A stretch of 64,000 bases of DNA, from the NCBI RefSeq assembly GCF_014596085.1, contig NZ_JACCJY010000037.1, forward strand, positions 1 through 64,000, given 5' to 3'. This DNA comes from Azospirillum tabaci (lineage in GTDB: Bacteria > Pseudomonadota > Alphaproteobacteria > Azospirillales > Azospirillaceae). Shown here in pieces: positions 1 to 7,526 of this stretch. Under the pieces are notes generated by a model. That model searched no databases, was not told the DNA's origin, and worked only from the letters and a program-made list of their open reading frames with translations. How positions within the stretch are numbered: position 1 is the first letter of the stretch; each line of letters starts with the position of its first letter. Both the position numbers and the translations under genes were made by a program.

Positions 1-344
1 AACGGGTTCTCGTCCTTCGTCGCGAACTGGCAGGTCGAGTGCAGCGCCTTCCCATCCACCGTCTCGGACAGCGACTTGCCGACCGGCAGGTCGCTGCTGT
101 CATGAGCCCAGAGCACCACCGGGTTCTTGCGGTAGTTACCGAGCTGCCAGCCGGACAGGGAGATGACGTCGTTGTCCCGGTCCTCGGACGCGGTGGAGAT
201 GACGAAATCGACGGTGCGCGCCGCTTCGTCGATGCTCTTGGCGCCGAAGGCGCCGGTCTTGACCAACGCCATGCCGGACAGGTCAGCGGCGGCCTTGGCC
301 GAGCGCTTGAACTCGCCGGCCTCGACCAATAGGGGCTTGGGCAT
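1..344 (-). CDS. Phage prohead protease (HK97 type), partial
   Basis: The C-terminal part lies beyond the left edge. Translation from the ATG at 344 begins MPKPLLVEAGEFK and contains VISTASEDRDNDVIS, followed by GNYRKNPVVLWAHD. That pattern (conserved start of the domain, then a histidine in a W-A-H-D context) is typical of HK97-family prohead proteases, which cleave scaffold and capsid protein during head maturation. The gene follows the portal gene with an AGGAAC ribosome site overlapping the portal stop codon, matching the usual portal-protease-capsid order. The major capsid gene is expected just outside the window. The family call is from motif and position; the catalytic serine is not visible in the fragment. 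Confidence 0.75.
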   Translation of the reverse strand, partial: MPKPLLVEAGEFKRSAKAAADLSGMALVKTGAFGAKSIDEAARTVDFVISTASEDRDNDVISLSGWQLGNYRKNPVVLWAHDSSDLPVGKSLSETVDGKALHSTCQFATKDENP

Positions 345-355
345 GTTGCGGTTCC

Positions 356-1699
356 TCAGGTTTGCAGGTAGGGGGCGAGCATTTCGAGCACCGCCGCGGC
401 GATGTCCTCCGCCGATGCGCCGGCCCCGATTCCCGAGCCCTCGCTGTCGCCGGCCGGAGCGGTATTGACCGGCGCGCGAAACTGGTTGCCTTGCTCGTAC
501 GGATTGAGCCCGACCCGGCCACGGACCTCGTTCGGGTTGACCGACGCGATGTTGTAGAGCTTCGACATGGCCTCGGCGAAACTCTTCAGGTCGCCACGTT
601 CGAGGCGTGAAAGATCGTGCTCGAAGAAATAATCGTCGTCTTCGTCATCCAGCAGAAGGTCGCGTTCGCAGCTTTGGGCGATGTTCGCAAAGTGCTCGGC
701 GAGCGTGAACTTGATGAAGCCGAGCGTCATTTGTTCGATGCCCGTGCCCCAGCTGGTCGACTTCGTTGTCGCGCCGAGAAGGTGCGGGAACACACCGTAG
801 ATGCGGCCGATGTCTTCAACCTGGAACTCGCGCAGTTCCAGCCATTGCGCGTCCTTCTGTGGGATGCCAATGCGCTCGTACTTTGCTCCGTTCCCCAGGA
901 CCGCCGTCTTGTGGGCGTTCGCCGGCCCGGAGTAGGCCGCCGCCCATTGCGCAGCGACCCGGCGTTGCGCGTCCTCGCCCAGGCTGCCCTGGACCGTCAG
1001 GACACCGGAGACGGCAGCCCCACCCGCCCAGAACTGGCTGCCGAATTGGCGTGCGGCGATGGCGTCACCGATGGCCTCAGCGTGCAAGGCGATGGGCGAT
1101 AGGCCCATGTAGGGATTCACCGCGCCCCAACGGAGGTGGAGCATGTTGTCACCAGTGACGGTGAACTGCTCGGTCCCGTACCACAGGCTGAACGTGTAGA
1201 CCGGCGTCCCATCGTAGGCCCGGTAGACCCGCACAAGCGATGGATGGACGGGCAGCACCTGCATGACCCGGCCACGCCCGTCACGCTGGATGAACGCGTA
1301 GGCGTTGCCGACCTGGAGCAACCAGGTCATCAGCAGGCGCCAGAATTCAATGCGCGTCATCCACTGGTTCGGGCGGCGGCACATCACGCGGTAGAGCCTG
1401 TGGTCCTTCGCGATCTCCTGCCCGGCCCCTGCCCGCCTGTAGAGCAGAAGGGGCTGTGTCGCCACCGTGCCGGCGATGAGCGAGATGCAGCGCCAGACCG
1501 TCGTCACCCGCATGGCCGTGTCCGGGTTCACCAGCGGTCCGGCCGTGGAACTGGCGGTGGCCCCGAAGACGGAGAAGCCCGAGTTCATGCCCGCCTGAAT
1601 GGCCGGCGGTGCAGCCGAGGGTGCCCGCTGGACAGCCGGAACCGACGAGCCGACCACCCGTGAAGGAGCGGCGACACGGATGCGAGGGAGTGCGTTCAT
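356..1699 (-). CDS. Phage portal protein (HK97 family)
   Basis: A 447-residue protein of normal length for HK97-type portals, which form the dodecameric ring through which DNA enters the head. Recognisable features are the N-terminal TAMRVTTVWRCISLIAG block, the segment FWRLLMTWLLQVGNAYAFI, the central QVLPVHPSLVRVYR strand, and the later IGRIYGVFPHLLG motif. The C-terminal 40 residues are low-complexity, rich in G, A and S. It lies 6 bp downstream of the terminase large subunit and 11 bp before the prohead protease on the same strand, so packaging and head genes form one late operon. Confidence 0.92.
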   Translation of the reverse strand: MNALPRIRVAAPSRVVGSSVPAVQRAPSAAPPAIQAGMNSGFSVFGATASSTAGPLVNPDTAMRVTTVWRCISLIAGTVATQPLLLYRRAGAGQEIAKDHRLYRVMCRRPNQWMTRIEFWRLLMTWLLQVGNAYAFIQRDGRGRVMQVLPVHPSLVRVYRAYDGTPVYTFSLWYGTEQFTVTGDNMLHLRWGAVNPYMGLSPIALHAEAIGDAIAARQFGSQFWAGGAAVSGVLTVQGSLGEDAQRRVAAQWAAAYSGPANAHKTAVLGNGAKYERIGIPQKDAQWLELREFQVEDIGRIYGVFPHLLGATTKSTSWGTGIEQMTLGFIKFTLAEHFANIAQSCERDLLLDDEDDDYFFEHDLSRLERGDLKSFAEAMSKLYNIASVNPNEVRGRVGLNPYEQGNQFRAPVNTAPAGDSEGSGIGAGASAEDIAAAVLEMLAPYLQT

Positions 1700-1705
1700 G
1701 TGTCG

Positions 1706-3499
1706 TCAGCCCGCAATGATTAGATCTTGGTTCTCGTAGTCCGACTCTTCTTCTTTGTCGGCTTTCCCAACCATCGACACACCCAAAGCACTGATCAGCG
1801 CCACAGGTCCGTCGATCTTCTTTTCGTCCTTTTCCTTGGTCGGATAGACGTTGTCTTTCTTGTCGGGGCGAGCCACGACGTTCGACATCATCCACTCCAT
1901 GCCAGGATCGCCGGGGTGCAGCAGCCTCCCGGCGCGGATCAGCGCATCCAGTTCCTTCATCGGCTCGCTGAAGTTCAGCACCAGGGGCCGGTATTCGATG
2001 ACCGGCACGTTCTTCTGCTGGAGTCGCGTGACAAGCATCGTGGCTTGGTGCGGATCGTAGGCGACCGCTTCGACCTGGAAGCGGTCGCACAGGTCAAGGA
2101 TGTCCTCCTCGATGCAGCCAAAGTCCGTGATGTTCCCATCGGTGACTTCAAGCCATCCATCGGCGTGCCACGCTTGGTAATGCTCGTTCTCTGCCGCAAG
2201 AACCGTTTCTTCCGGCAGGTAATGCTTGCCGAACGTGTAGTAGAATCCCCCTTCGTCCTCCGGCGGGATCAGGATTTCTAATGCGGCGATGTCCACTTTG
2301 CTCGCGAGGTCGAGCCCGATCACGATCCGGCAACCCTCGAAATCCTCAAGGCGAAGGCTCGGATCGGCCCGACGCCCCCAAGCGACCATGTCGAAGTAGG
2401 CCGACCGGGCGTTCACCCACATGTTCAGGTGCTTCGTCAGGAAGCGCCCACGGTTGCGCGGGTTGTTGATCGCTTCACGCTGGCGGGCCAAGAGAAACTC
2501 TTCGCTGATCGACACGCCGCAGTTCGGGTTGGCCTTGCGGATCACCGCCGGGTCAGCCCAATCGTCGCCCTTGTCTATGGTGAAGACGATGCCGAACAGT
2601 TCCTCGTCCCGTGCCACCTTCTGAAGCACGTTCAGCACGACGCCGCGCATGTCGTAGCAGGGGCCTGCGATGTTGTCCCCCGCGGTGGTGATGACCAGCG
2701 CCAGCGGTTGTTCGCGGGCACCCATGCCGGTCACCATCGTGTCGAACTGCTCGGACGTGGCGTGCTCGTGATACTCGTCCGTGATCGAGCAGGACGGTGA
2801 GGCACCGTCACCCGGCTTGCCAATGACCGGCTCGAATTTCGCAGCCTTGGCGATGATGCTGATGTTCCGGGCGTTGACGGAGATACCGGCCCTGTCCTTC
2901 ACGTCGGGCCTGTTGATGAGCATTTCCCTCGCCGGCCCGAACACCTCCCAAGCCTGCTTCTCTGTCGTCGCTCCCGCGTAGACCTCCGCGCCCTCCTCCC
3001 CATCGGCGCACAGCATGTAAATGCCGATGGCCGCAACCAACGCAGATTTCCCGTTCTTGCGCGGCACCTCCACGTAGACCTGCCGGAACCTCCGGAAGCC
3101 ATCAGACTTCCGCACCCATCCGAACACCATGCAGACGATGAAGCACTGCCAAGGCTCAAGCCGCAGCAGATGCGCCGTGGGGTTCAGCGGATCTCTTTTC
3201 CGCCACTTCCCCTTGGTGTGGGGCAGCAGCTCGATAAACTTGCAAACCTTCTCGGCCTTGGCCGGATCGAACCGGTACGGCCAGTCCGCGCTGTTGTCGG
3301 CCTTCAGGTCGTCGCGGTGCCGCTGGCAAGCCAACTTGACCCATTTGCAAGCCGGTATCGCACCCGACAGCACGCCGTCGATGTAGCGTTCAGCCAGTTC
3401 CACATGCGGGTTGCCGACCGGCCCGAGCGGAGCACCGCCCCTGCCTGCGCCGCGCCCGCGGCGAACGCCCGGCTGGTGCTGACGAGGCGCCCGAGGCAT
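1706..3499 (-). CDS. Phage terminase large subunit
   Basis: A 597-residue packaging motor ATPase and nuclease that loads concatemeric DNA into the prohead through the portal. The ATPase domain carries an atypical Walker A, VPRKNGKSALVAA, near residue 140, and an ITDEYHEH Walker B-like acidic motif near residue 240. The C-terminal half has the nuclease acidic residues in VIGLDLASKVDIAALEI. The start ATG overlaps the stop of the small subunit (ATGA), indicating coupled translation. This version, with PRKNGKS and ITDEYHEH, matches terminases paired with P27-type small subunits in HK97-like siphophages. Confidence 0.93.
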   Translation of the reverse strand: MPRAPRQHQPGVRRGRGAGRGGAPLGPVGNPHVELAERYIDGVLSGAIPACKWVKLACQRHRDDLKADNSADWPYRFDPAKAEKVCKFIELLPHTKGKWRKRDPLNPTAHLLRLEPWQCFIVCMVFGWVRKSDGFRRFRQVYVEVPRKNGKSALVAAIGIYMLCADGEEGAEVYAGATTEKQAWEVFGPAREMLINRPDVKDRAGISVNARNISIIAKAAKFEPVIGKPGDGASPSCSITDEYHEHATSEQFDTMVTGMGAREQPLALVITTAGDNIAGPCYDMRGVVLNVLQKVARDEELFGIVFTIDKGDDWADPAVIRKANPNCGVSISEEFLLARQREAINNPRNRGRFLTKHLNMWVNARSAYFDMVAWGRRADPSLRLEDFEGCRIVIGLDLASKVDIAALEILIPPEDEGGFYYTFGKHYLPEETVLAAENEHYQAWHADGWLEVTDGNITDFGCIEEDILDLCDRFQVEAVAYDPHQATMLVTRLQQKNVPVIEYRPLVLNFSEPMKELDALIRAGRLLHPGDPGMEWMMSNVVARPDKKDNVYPTKEKDEKKIDGPVALISALGVSMVGKADKEEESDYENQDLIIAG

Positions 3500-4008
3500 C
3501 AGAAGAACTCACTGAGCGGGTCTTCGGCGCCGGGCAGGTGGCCGCCCACACGAGTGCGATCCGCCGGCGTCAGGCCGAACTTCGCCAGCCAGCCGGCGAA
3601 CCGGCGATCCGCGTCCGCGATGTCCGCGATTTCCGGGCGGGCACGCCGCATCGGGCCGCTTTTGCCGAAGGTCCAGTAGTAGCGCTCCCCGGCTTCAGCA
3701 AGGGTCAGTTCGCCGTCGTCACCGTTGGACAGCGTCATCGGCCTTGCCAGGGACGCGCGGGCCGCCAGCAGATCCGCATAGGCTTCGCACAGGCCCTCCA
3801 GTGCGAATGGGTCGGCTTCGGTCAGCACGCCCATGCGATCCAGCAACACCGACACGGCGCCCCAGGCGACTTTTGCCTTATCGCTCAAGTGCGCCGGGGG
3901 GGATGGGCGTTCCCGCTTCGGCTTCGGTTCGTTTGGGTTGGTCCGGCACGGCTGGGCCGTGCCGCTGACGACCTTCAGGTGCGTCGGCTTGCGCGGTCTT
4001 CCGGCCAT
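3499..4008 (-). CDS. Phage terminase small subunit, P27 family
   Basis: The DNA-recognition subunit of the packaging terminase. The protein from the internal ATG begins MAGRPRKPTHLKVVSGT, the hallmark N-terminus of P27-family small subunits. It continues with the predicted helical segment HLSDKAKVAWGAVSVLLDRMGVLTEAD and ends in a WLAKFGLTPADRTRV block, the conserved P27 C-terminal signature. An upstream in-frame start at 4053 would add 15 residues with no family similarity, so 4008 is preferred. It overlaps the large subunit by the ATGA junction. A second P27-like protein is encoded at 4413-4781, so which one acts in packaging is not certain. Confidence 0.85.
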   Translation of the reverse strand: MAGRPRKPTHLKVVSGTAQPCRTNPNEPKPKRERPSPPAHLSDKAKVAWGAVSVLLDRMGVLTEADPFALEGLCEAYADLLAARASLARPMTLSNGDDGELTLAEAGERYYWTFGKSGPMRRARPEIADIADADRRFAGWLAKFGLTPADRTRVGGHLPGAEDPLSEFF

Positions 4009-4092
4009 GTACCTTTTCCTTCCATTTTGCACGCGCAGGAATTTCCCCACCACACCGGTAGACGGGCCTACCGCCCTGGAGATTTGCCCCCC

Positions 4093-4413
4093 CTACCCCT
4101 GGTGCCCCACACGCGCCCGCCGATGCTCCCTTTCGTGGCAGGCCGGGCAGAGGGTCGCGAGGTTCCACAGCGCATCAGCGCCCCCTTTGCGGCGCTCCTT
4201 GATGTGGTGGGCGATCAGCTTCCCGCCGTGACCACGGTTCGGTGTACGGCACCTTGGGTCGGTGCAGCGGTAGCCGTCTCTGCTCCAGCACGCTTCGCGA
4301 AGGTCCCGCCACGCGGCGGAGCCGTAATAGGGGTCCTGCACCTCCCGACGCTTCGGGGCGCGGGGAGCTGGCTTCCAGCCCTGCGGGCGGAAGACTGGGG
4401 GACGCGCTGGCAT
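4093..4413 (-). CDS. HNH endonuclease
   Basis: A small HNH nuclease of 106 residues. It shows the zinc-binding pair CTDPRC, the core LIAHHIKERRKGGAD and the later LATLCPACHEREH, giving the two CxxC-like pairs and the HH catalytic motif with an asparagine in the ALWNLATLC helix. HNH proteins encoded next to terminases in HK97-type phages are known to be needed for specific cos or pac cleavage by TerL. The chosen ATG at 4413 overlaps the stop of the upstream gene; a start at 4440 is possible but gives no family sequence. Confidence 0.88.
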   Translation of the reverse strand: MPARPPVFRPQGWKPAPRAPKRREVQDPYYGSAAWRDLREACWSRDGYRCTDPRCRTPNRGHGGKLIAHHIKERRKGGADALWNLATLCPACHEREHRRARVGHQG

Positions 4414-4781
4414 CAACGACCGGCCGAGCGATTGGCCCACGGCGAGGCCGGAGGGTTCACCGTGTCCGCCAGATCGCGCACGATCCGCAGTTGCCGCTCC
4501 ACCACGGCCAGAAGGGGATTCACCTCAGCGGCCTGCCCCTTCTTCACCAGCAAGCCCGACGCGGCGATCTTCCGTTCGGCATCCTCCAGCCGGGCAACGG
4601 CAAGGCAGAAGGACGCCACAAGCGGCGCGCTGAACGGCGTCAGGCGGGCGCCCATGGCCTTAGCCGCTTCCCCCCACAGCTCGGCGGCACGGCTGTCCCC
4701 CGCAACGGTGGGTGGCGCGCTGACGTTCAGCACGGGCGCTGCGGCGCGGCCCGCTGGGTGGCTTGTCGTGGGCTTGGGCAT
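4413..4781 (-). CDS. Terminase small subunit-like protein (second P27-like)
   Basis: A 122-residue protein at the head of the packaging operon. The C-terminal half, with VNPLLAVVERQLRIVRDLADTV then NPPASPWANRSAGR, resembles the distal part of P27-family small terminase subunits (a conserved n-P-x-L helix followed by a short proline-containing tail). The N-terminal half is helical (LVASFCLAVARLEDAERKI). It precedes HNH and the clear P27 protein, all translationally coupled. It could instead be a helper protein with a similar helix. The resemblance is by eye, so certainty is moderate. Confidence 0.5.
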   Translation of the reverse strand: MPKPTTSHPAGRAAAPVLNVSAPPTVAGDSRAAELWGEAAKAMGARLTPFSAPLVASFCLAVARLEDAERKIAASGLLVKKGQAAEVNPLLAVVERQLRIVRDLADTVNPPASPWANRSAGR

Positions 4782-5064
4782 TGGCTGGGGCTTCCCTTAC
4801 TTGGCGCAGCCACAGGCCGCTGTCCGGGCTTCTGTCGCGGCCTGTCGGCGGTTCCGCTTCCGGTGGGTGCCGGTGCGGTGCAGGCAGGCCGCAAGGGGCT
4901 GGTGTCGCTCTTTGGCGACTGAACTACCGATTTTCGGAAGAAAGTTCAGAAAACCGTTTTTCCTTCTCGCTCCTCTTCGGCGTCTCCGCTACGGTTCAAC
5001 CACAGCGAGCAACCAAGCCGCTGCCGCACACGCAACCGAAACCGCACTCCACAGGAGCTTGACC

Positions 5065-5820
5065 ATGAGCCTCTTCGGCAACACCGACACCGCCGTTCGT
5101 TCCTTCCCCTCCAAGACCGCCGCGACGAAGGCCGCCGAGGCTGCCGGGTTCGAGCAGGGCGAGTTCACCGTTACCAAGGGCGATGATGGCTGGACCTACA
5201 GCCGCATCGAACCCGAGCAGACCAGCGGCGATACCCCGGCGCTGGAGCCGGTTCAGCCCGTGGGGCAGACCAACGAGGCCGGTGGCGCGGTGCAGGACGA
5301 ACAGCCGGGCAACGATGCCGCCAACCCGCCGCAGGGCGAACAGCCGAAGGCCGGGCCGGTCAGCACCGCTCCCGCCAACCTGAAGTTCCCCTCCGTGGAT
5401 CACGCCGTGGCGTGGGCGCGCTGCGATGGGTTCGCCAAGAACCGCATCAAGGTCGAGCAGGTGGACGGCGGTTGGACCTTCCGCCCCCTTGCGGAGGGGG
5501 AGAGGTACGAAGCCATCGGCTCCACGCCGCGTTCGGGCAACGCTCCCGCCTTCCCCGCGCCCGGCACGAAGAAGCGCATCCTGATCGACCTCGTTTGCCG
5601 CCCCGATGGTGCCACCATGAAGGAGCTGGAGACGGCGGTGGGTTGGAAGAAGTGCAGCGGCACCTTGAACGAGCTGGACGAGGTGTTCGGCCTGGACCTG
5701 GAGTACCGGAAGAAGGGCGGCGAGGGCCGCTACTTCGGCAAGATGCCCGCCATGGGCGAACCCGCGAACGGGAATGCGGCGGACAGCGGCGCGGAACAGG
5801 TTCCGGTCGCTGCCGAGTAA
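5065..5820 (+). CDS. DUF3489-like accessory protein
   Basis: A 251-residue protein on the strand opposite to the phage operons. The ATG at 5065 has an AGGAG ribosome site about 9 bp upstream; an open frame extends further upstream but without coding character. The N-terminal half holds two similar halves of a tryptophan-containing motif (GDDGWTYSRIEPE and VDGGWTFRPLAEGE), separated by an acidic, proline-rich linker. The C-terminal segment KKRILIDLVCRPDGATMKEL, followed by a W-K-K helix and GRYFGK, resembles DUF3489-type winged-helix domains. Divergent from the packaging operon and closed by its own hairpin, it looks like accessory (moron) cargo of unknown role. Confidence 0.6.
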   Translation: MSLFGNTDTAVRSFPSKTAATKAAEAAGFEQGEFTVTKGDDGWTYSRIEPEQTSGDTPALEPVQPVGQTNEAGGAVQDEQPGNDAANPPQGEQPKAGPVSTAPANLKFPSVDHAVAWARCDGFAKNRIKVEQVDGGWTFRPLAEGERYEAIGSTPRSGNAPAFPAPGTKKRILIDLVCRPDGATMKELETAVGWKKCSGTLNELDEVFGLDLEYRKKGGEGRYFGKMPAMGEPANGNAADSGAEQVPVAAE

Positions 5821-5842
5821 CCCAAGCCGATCATCAGCAACG

Positions 5843-5868
5843 AAGGGGCGGGGTGACTCCCGCCCCTT
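5843..5868 (+). terminator. Terminator hairpin after the DUF3489-like gene
   Basis: A perfect 10-bp stem AAGGGGCGGG / CCCGCCCCTT with a 6-nt loop starts 22 bp after the stop codon. The trailing tract (CTGCT) is poor in T, so termination may be partial. Confidence 0.6.
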
Positions 5869-5890
5869 CTGCTATCCCGAAAACCTATCC

Positions 5891-5937
5891 GAAATCTGGA
5901 AATGGTTCTTTACACCGTCCAGATTTCAGAGTATGTT
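5891..5937 (+). promoter_or_regulatory. Promoter with flanking 10-bp inverted repeat (operator)
   Basis: A -35 box TTTACA (5909-5914) and a -10 box TATGTT (5932-5937) are separated by 17 bp. A perfect inverted repeat, GAAATCTGGA (5891-5900) and TCCAGATTTC (5918-5927), brackets the -35 box. It lies directly upstream of the DUF4160/DUF2442 pair, whose second protein has a helix-turn-helix, so autoregulation through this palindrome is a reasonable inference. Confidence 0.6.
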
Positions 5938-5961
5938 TCTCTCATCAGCAAGGGGGCGACG

Positions 5962-6207
5962 ATGGGCAAGCTGCTACGGGGGACGAACTGGTACTTGGAG
6001 GTGCGCGGTCGGGAGCACTACCCCGCTCACTTCCATGTGGTCAGTCCGGACTTCGCGGCGCTGGTGTCCATCGAAACCCTGGAAATCCGTGAGGGCCATC
6101 TGCCCCGTAACGTGAAGCTGGAGGCTCTGGAGTGGGCCGCCGCGAACCGGGACCAACTGGTCGCCGAATGGAACCGGATGAACCCCGACCTGCCTTTCAG
6201 CCTGTAG
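5962..6207 (+). CDS. DUF4160 family protein (toxin-antitoxin-like partner)
   Basis: An 81-residue protein from the ATG at 5962, which has an AGGGGG site 5 bp upstream and lies just after the promoter. A longer reading from 5902 would start inside the operator and is less likely. The core RGREHYPAHFHV, followed by IETLEIREG and a terminal helix ending in LVAEWNRMN, is the DUF4160 pattern (E-H-x-P-x-H-x-H-V, then a W-near-end helix). DUF4160 genes are commonly paired with DUF2442 genes, as here with a 10-bp gap. The biochemical activity of the pair is not established. Confidence 0.75.
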   Translation: MGKLLRGTNWYLEVRGREHYPAHFHVVSPDFAALVSIETLEIREGHLPRNVKLEALEWAAANRDQLVAEWNRMNPDLPFSL

Positions 6208-6217
6208 GAGCGACGCG

Positions 6218-6709
6218 ATGACCGAGACGCCGCGCATCGAAACCGTTTCCATCAGCGGAACCGTTCTGTCCGTTGTCTGGCGTGACGGCCAGACCGAGAA
6301 CATCGACATCGCCGGGTGGCTTGCGCGGCCCGGCCCGAAGGAGTTCGACATCCTGAAGGACCCCGCCGTTCTGGCGCGCCCCGTGGTTGCCGGGTGGGGA
6401 ACCGTGGTGGCGTGGGACGAAGAGGGAGACGTCGGGATCGACAACGTCCACCTCCGCAACATCGCCGACGAGCAAAAGCCCTTCGGCTCCTCCGAACTCG
6501 CCGGATGGCAGAGCGGTCTCAAGCTGTCGAACAAGGAGGCCGCAAGCCTTCTCGGCGTCGGGGTGAGCACGTACCTCGGTTACAAGGCCGGTTCCCCGAT
6601 CCCGCCGGTTGTGCAGATCGCGTGCCGCGCGATGAAGCGTGACCCGGTTCTGTTCGAGGCGCACTACCGCCCGAGCCGCCCGCCGGGCCGTCCGCCCAAG
6701 GCGGCATAG
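6218..6709 (+). CDS. DUF2442 domain protein with C-terminal helix-turn-helix
   Basis: A 163-residue protein with two parts. Residues 1-90 form a DUF2442-like domain with the VVWRDGQTENIDIAGWLARPG strand pattern and the D-V-G-I-D-N-V-H-L element near its end. Residues 100-150 form a helix-turn-helix (KEAASLLGVGVSTYLGYKAG), followed by a basic proline-rich tail. In this gene order the DUF2442 protein is the likely antitoxin and regulator, probably binding the 10-bp inverted repeat at 5891-5927. It ends in its own terminator, so the pair is an independent unit within the prophage. Confidence 0.75.
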   Translation: MTETPRIETVSISGTVLSVVWRDGQTENIDIAGWLARPGPKEFDILKDPAVLARPVVAGWGTVVAWDEEGDVGIDNVHLRNIADEQKPFGSSELAGWQSGLKLSNKEAASLLGVGVSTYLGYKAGSPIPPVVQIACRAMKRDPVLFEAHYRPSRPPGRPPKAA

Positions 6710-6739
6710 CCCAACGCCTCACTCACCCGGCTTCAGAGA

Positions 6740-6768
6740 GCCGCGTTCCTCCGGGGACGCGGCCTTTC
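6740..6768 (+). terminator. Terminator of the DUF4160-DUF2442 unit
   Basis: A 7-bp stem GCCGCGT / ACGCGGC with a 10-nt loop is followed by CTTTCT, 31 bp after the stop codon. Confidence 0.6.
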
Positions 6769-7043
6769 TGCGTCTCTGCCCCGAGCTGGCCTCGTTGCCG
6801 GTGCCTGTGCGGCTGGACCACGCGCTTCCCACCCCGGCTCGCAGACGGTCGCCGTGGTCACCGGGTTCGCTGGGATTGCTTCACCCCTCCCCCTCCCACC
6901 GCTCCCGTCCACTCACGGGCCATAGCCTTGTCCGTCCGCCGCGTTCGTAGATTGCTTACACGCGCTCGCGTGAGACCCCCTCGTAGGTCTACGAAACAAA
7001 AACTCGGCCTACAGACCCCTCCCGTAGGTCTACGAATCTTTTT
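6769..7043. repeat. Non-coding stretch with two palindromic CGTAGGTCTACG repeats
   Basis: No gene is evident between the rightward and leftward units. Two near-palindromes occur at 6982-6993 and 7023-7034: CGTAG, a GT centre, then CTACG, each followed by AA. The second is followed by a T-run (ATCTTTTTT), so it could act as a weak rightward terminator or as a binding site. The stretch also has pyrimidine-rich sequence near 6890. Confidence 0.4.
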
Positions 7044-7526
7044 TCAGGACACCTCCCCGGCGGCCAGCGCCTGGACGAGACCGTTCAGCGGCGCGAGAGG
7101 CTCGAAGGCCGTCCCCTTCCCGACACTGTAGACCGGCCGGAACCGGCAGGCTGGATAGGCCATGGAGAGGCACACCAGCGTTTCGCCGCTGCCGGTGGGG
7201 ACCTCGTAGGTGTCCGCCGGCAGGTCGCCCAACTCAGCCCGCAGTGCCGAGGCCACCGCCGCCATCAGCGGCACGGGCAGGTGCCCGCTTGTGGCATCCA
7301 GCAGATGCGGCCATGCCTTGGCAATCTCCGGCGCCGTCCACCACCGCCCCGCCGACAGGTCGCCACCTGGGGCAATCTCGACCGTGTAAAGCCCGGCATC
7401 CTTCAGGGCCGCGCTGGCGTTGCCGCAGGAGAAGCACACGACACCCGGCAAGCCCGCGGCGCGGACATGCTGGGCGATGACCAGCGCCCGCAGGCGCTTA
7501 CGCTGCGGGATCGTCAGCATCGGCAT
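7044..7526 (-). CDS. Hypothetical phage protein
   Basis: A 160-residue protein not assigned to a family. It overlaps the end of the ParB-methyltransferase gene by 29 bp and has a GAGG site upstream of its ATG. Visible features are a CFSCGNASAALKDAG segment near residue 35, a W-W-T-A-P-E-I-A-K-A-W motif in the middle, and the block YEVPTGSGETLVCLSMAYP toward the end. The coupling suggests a role linked to the methyltransferase, but no function can be stated. Confidence 0.7.
   Translation of the reverse strand: MPMLTIPQRKRLRALVIAQHVRAAGLPGVVCFSCGNASAALKDAGLYTVEIAPGGDLSAGRWWTAPEIAKAWPHLLDATSGHLPVPLMAAVASALRAELGDLPADTYEVPTGSGETLVCLSMAYPACRFRPVYSVGKGTAFEPLAPLNGLVQALAAGEVS

Noticed and set aside
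3538-5064. Rightward open frame continuing upstream of the DUF3489-like gene
   Set aside because: It runs antisense to the terminase and HNH genes, has no recognisable domain, and the ATG at 5065 has its own ribosome site.
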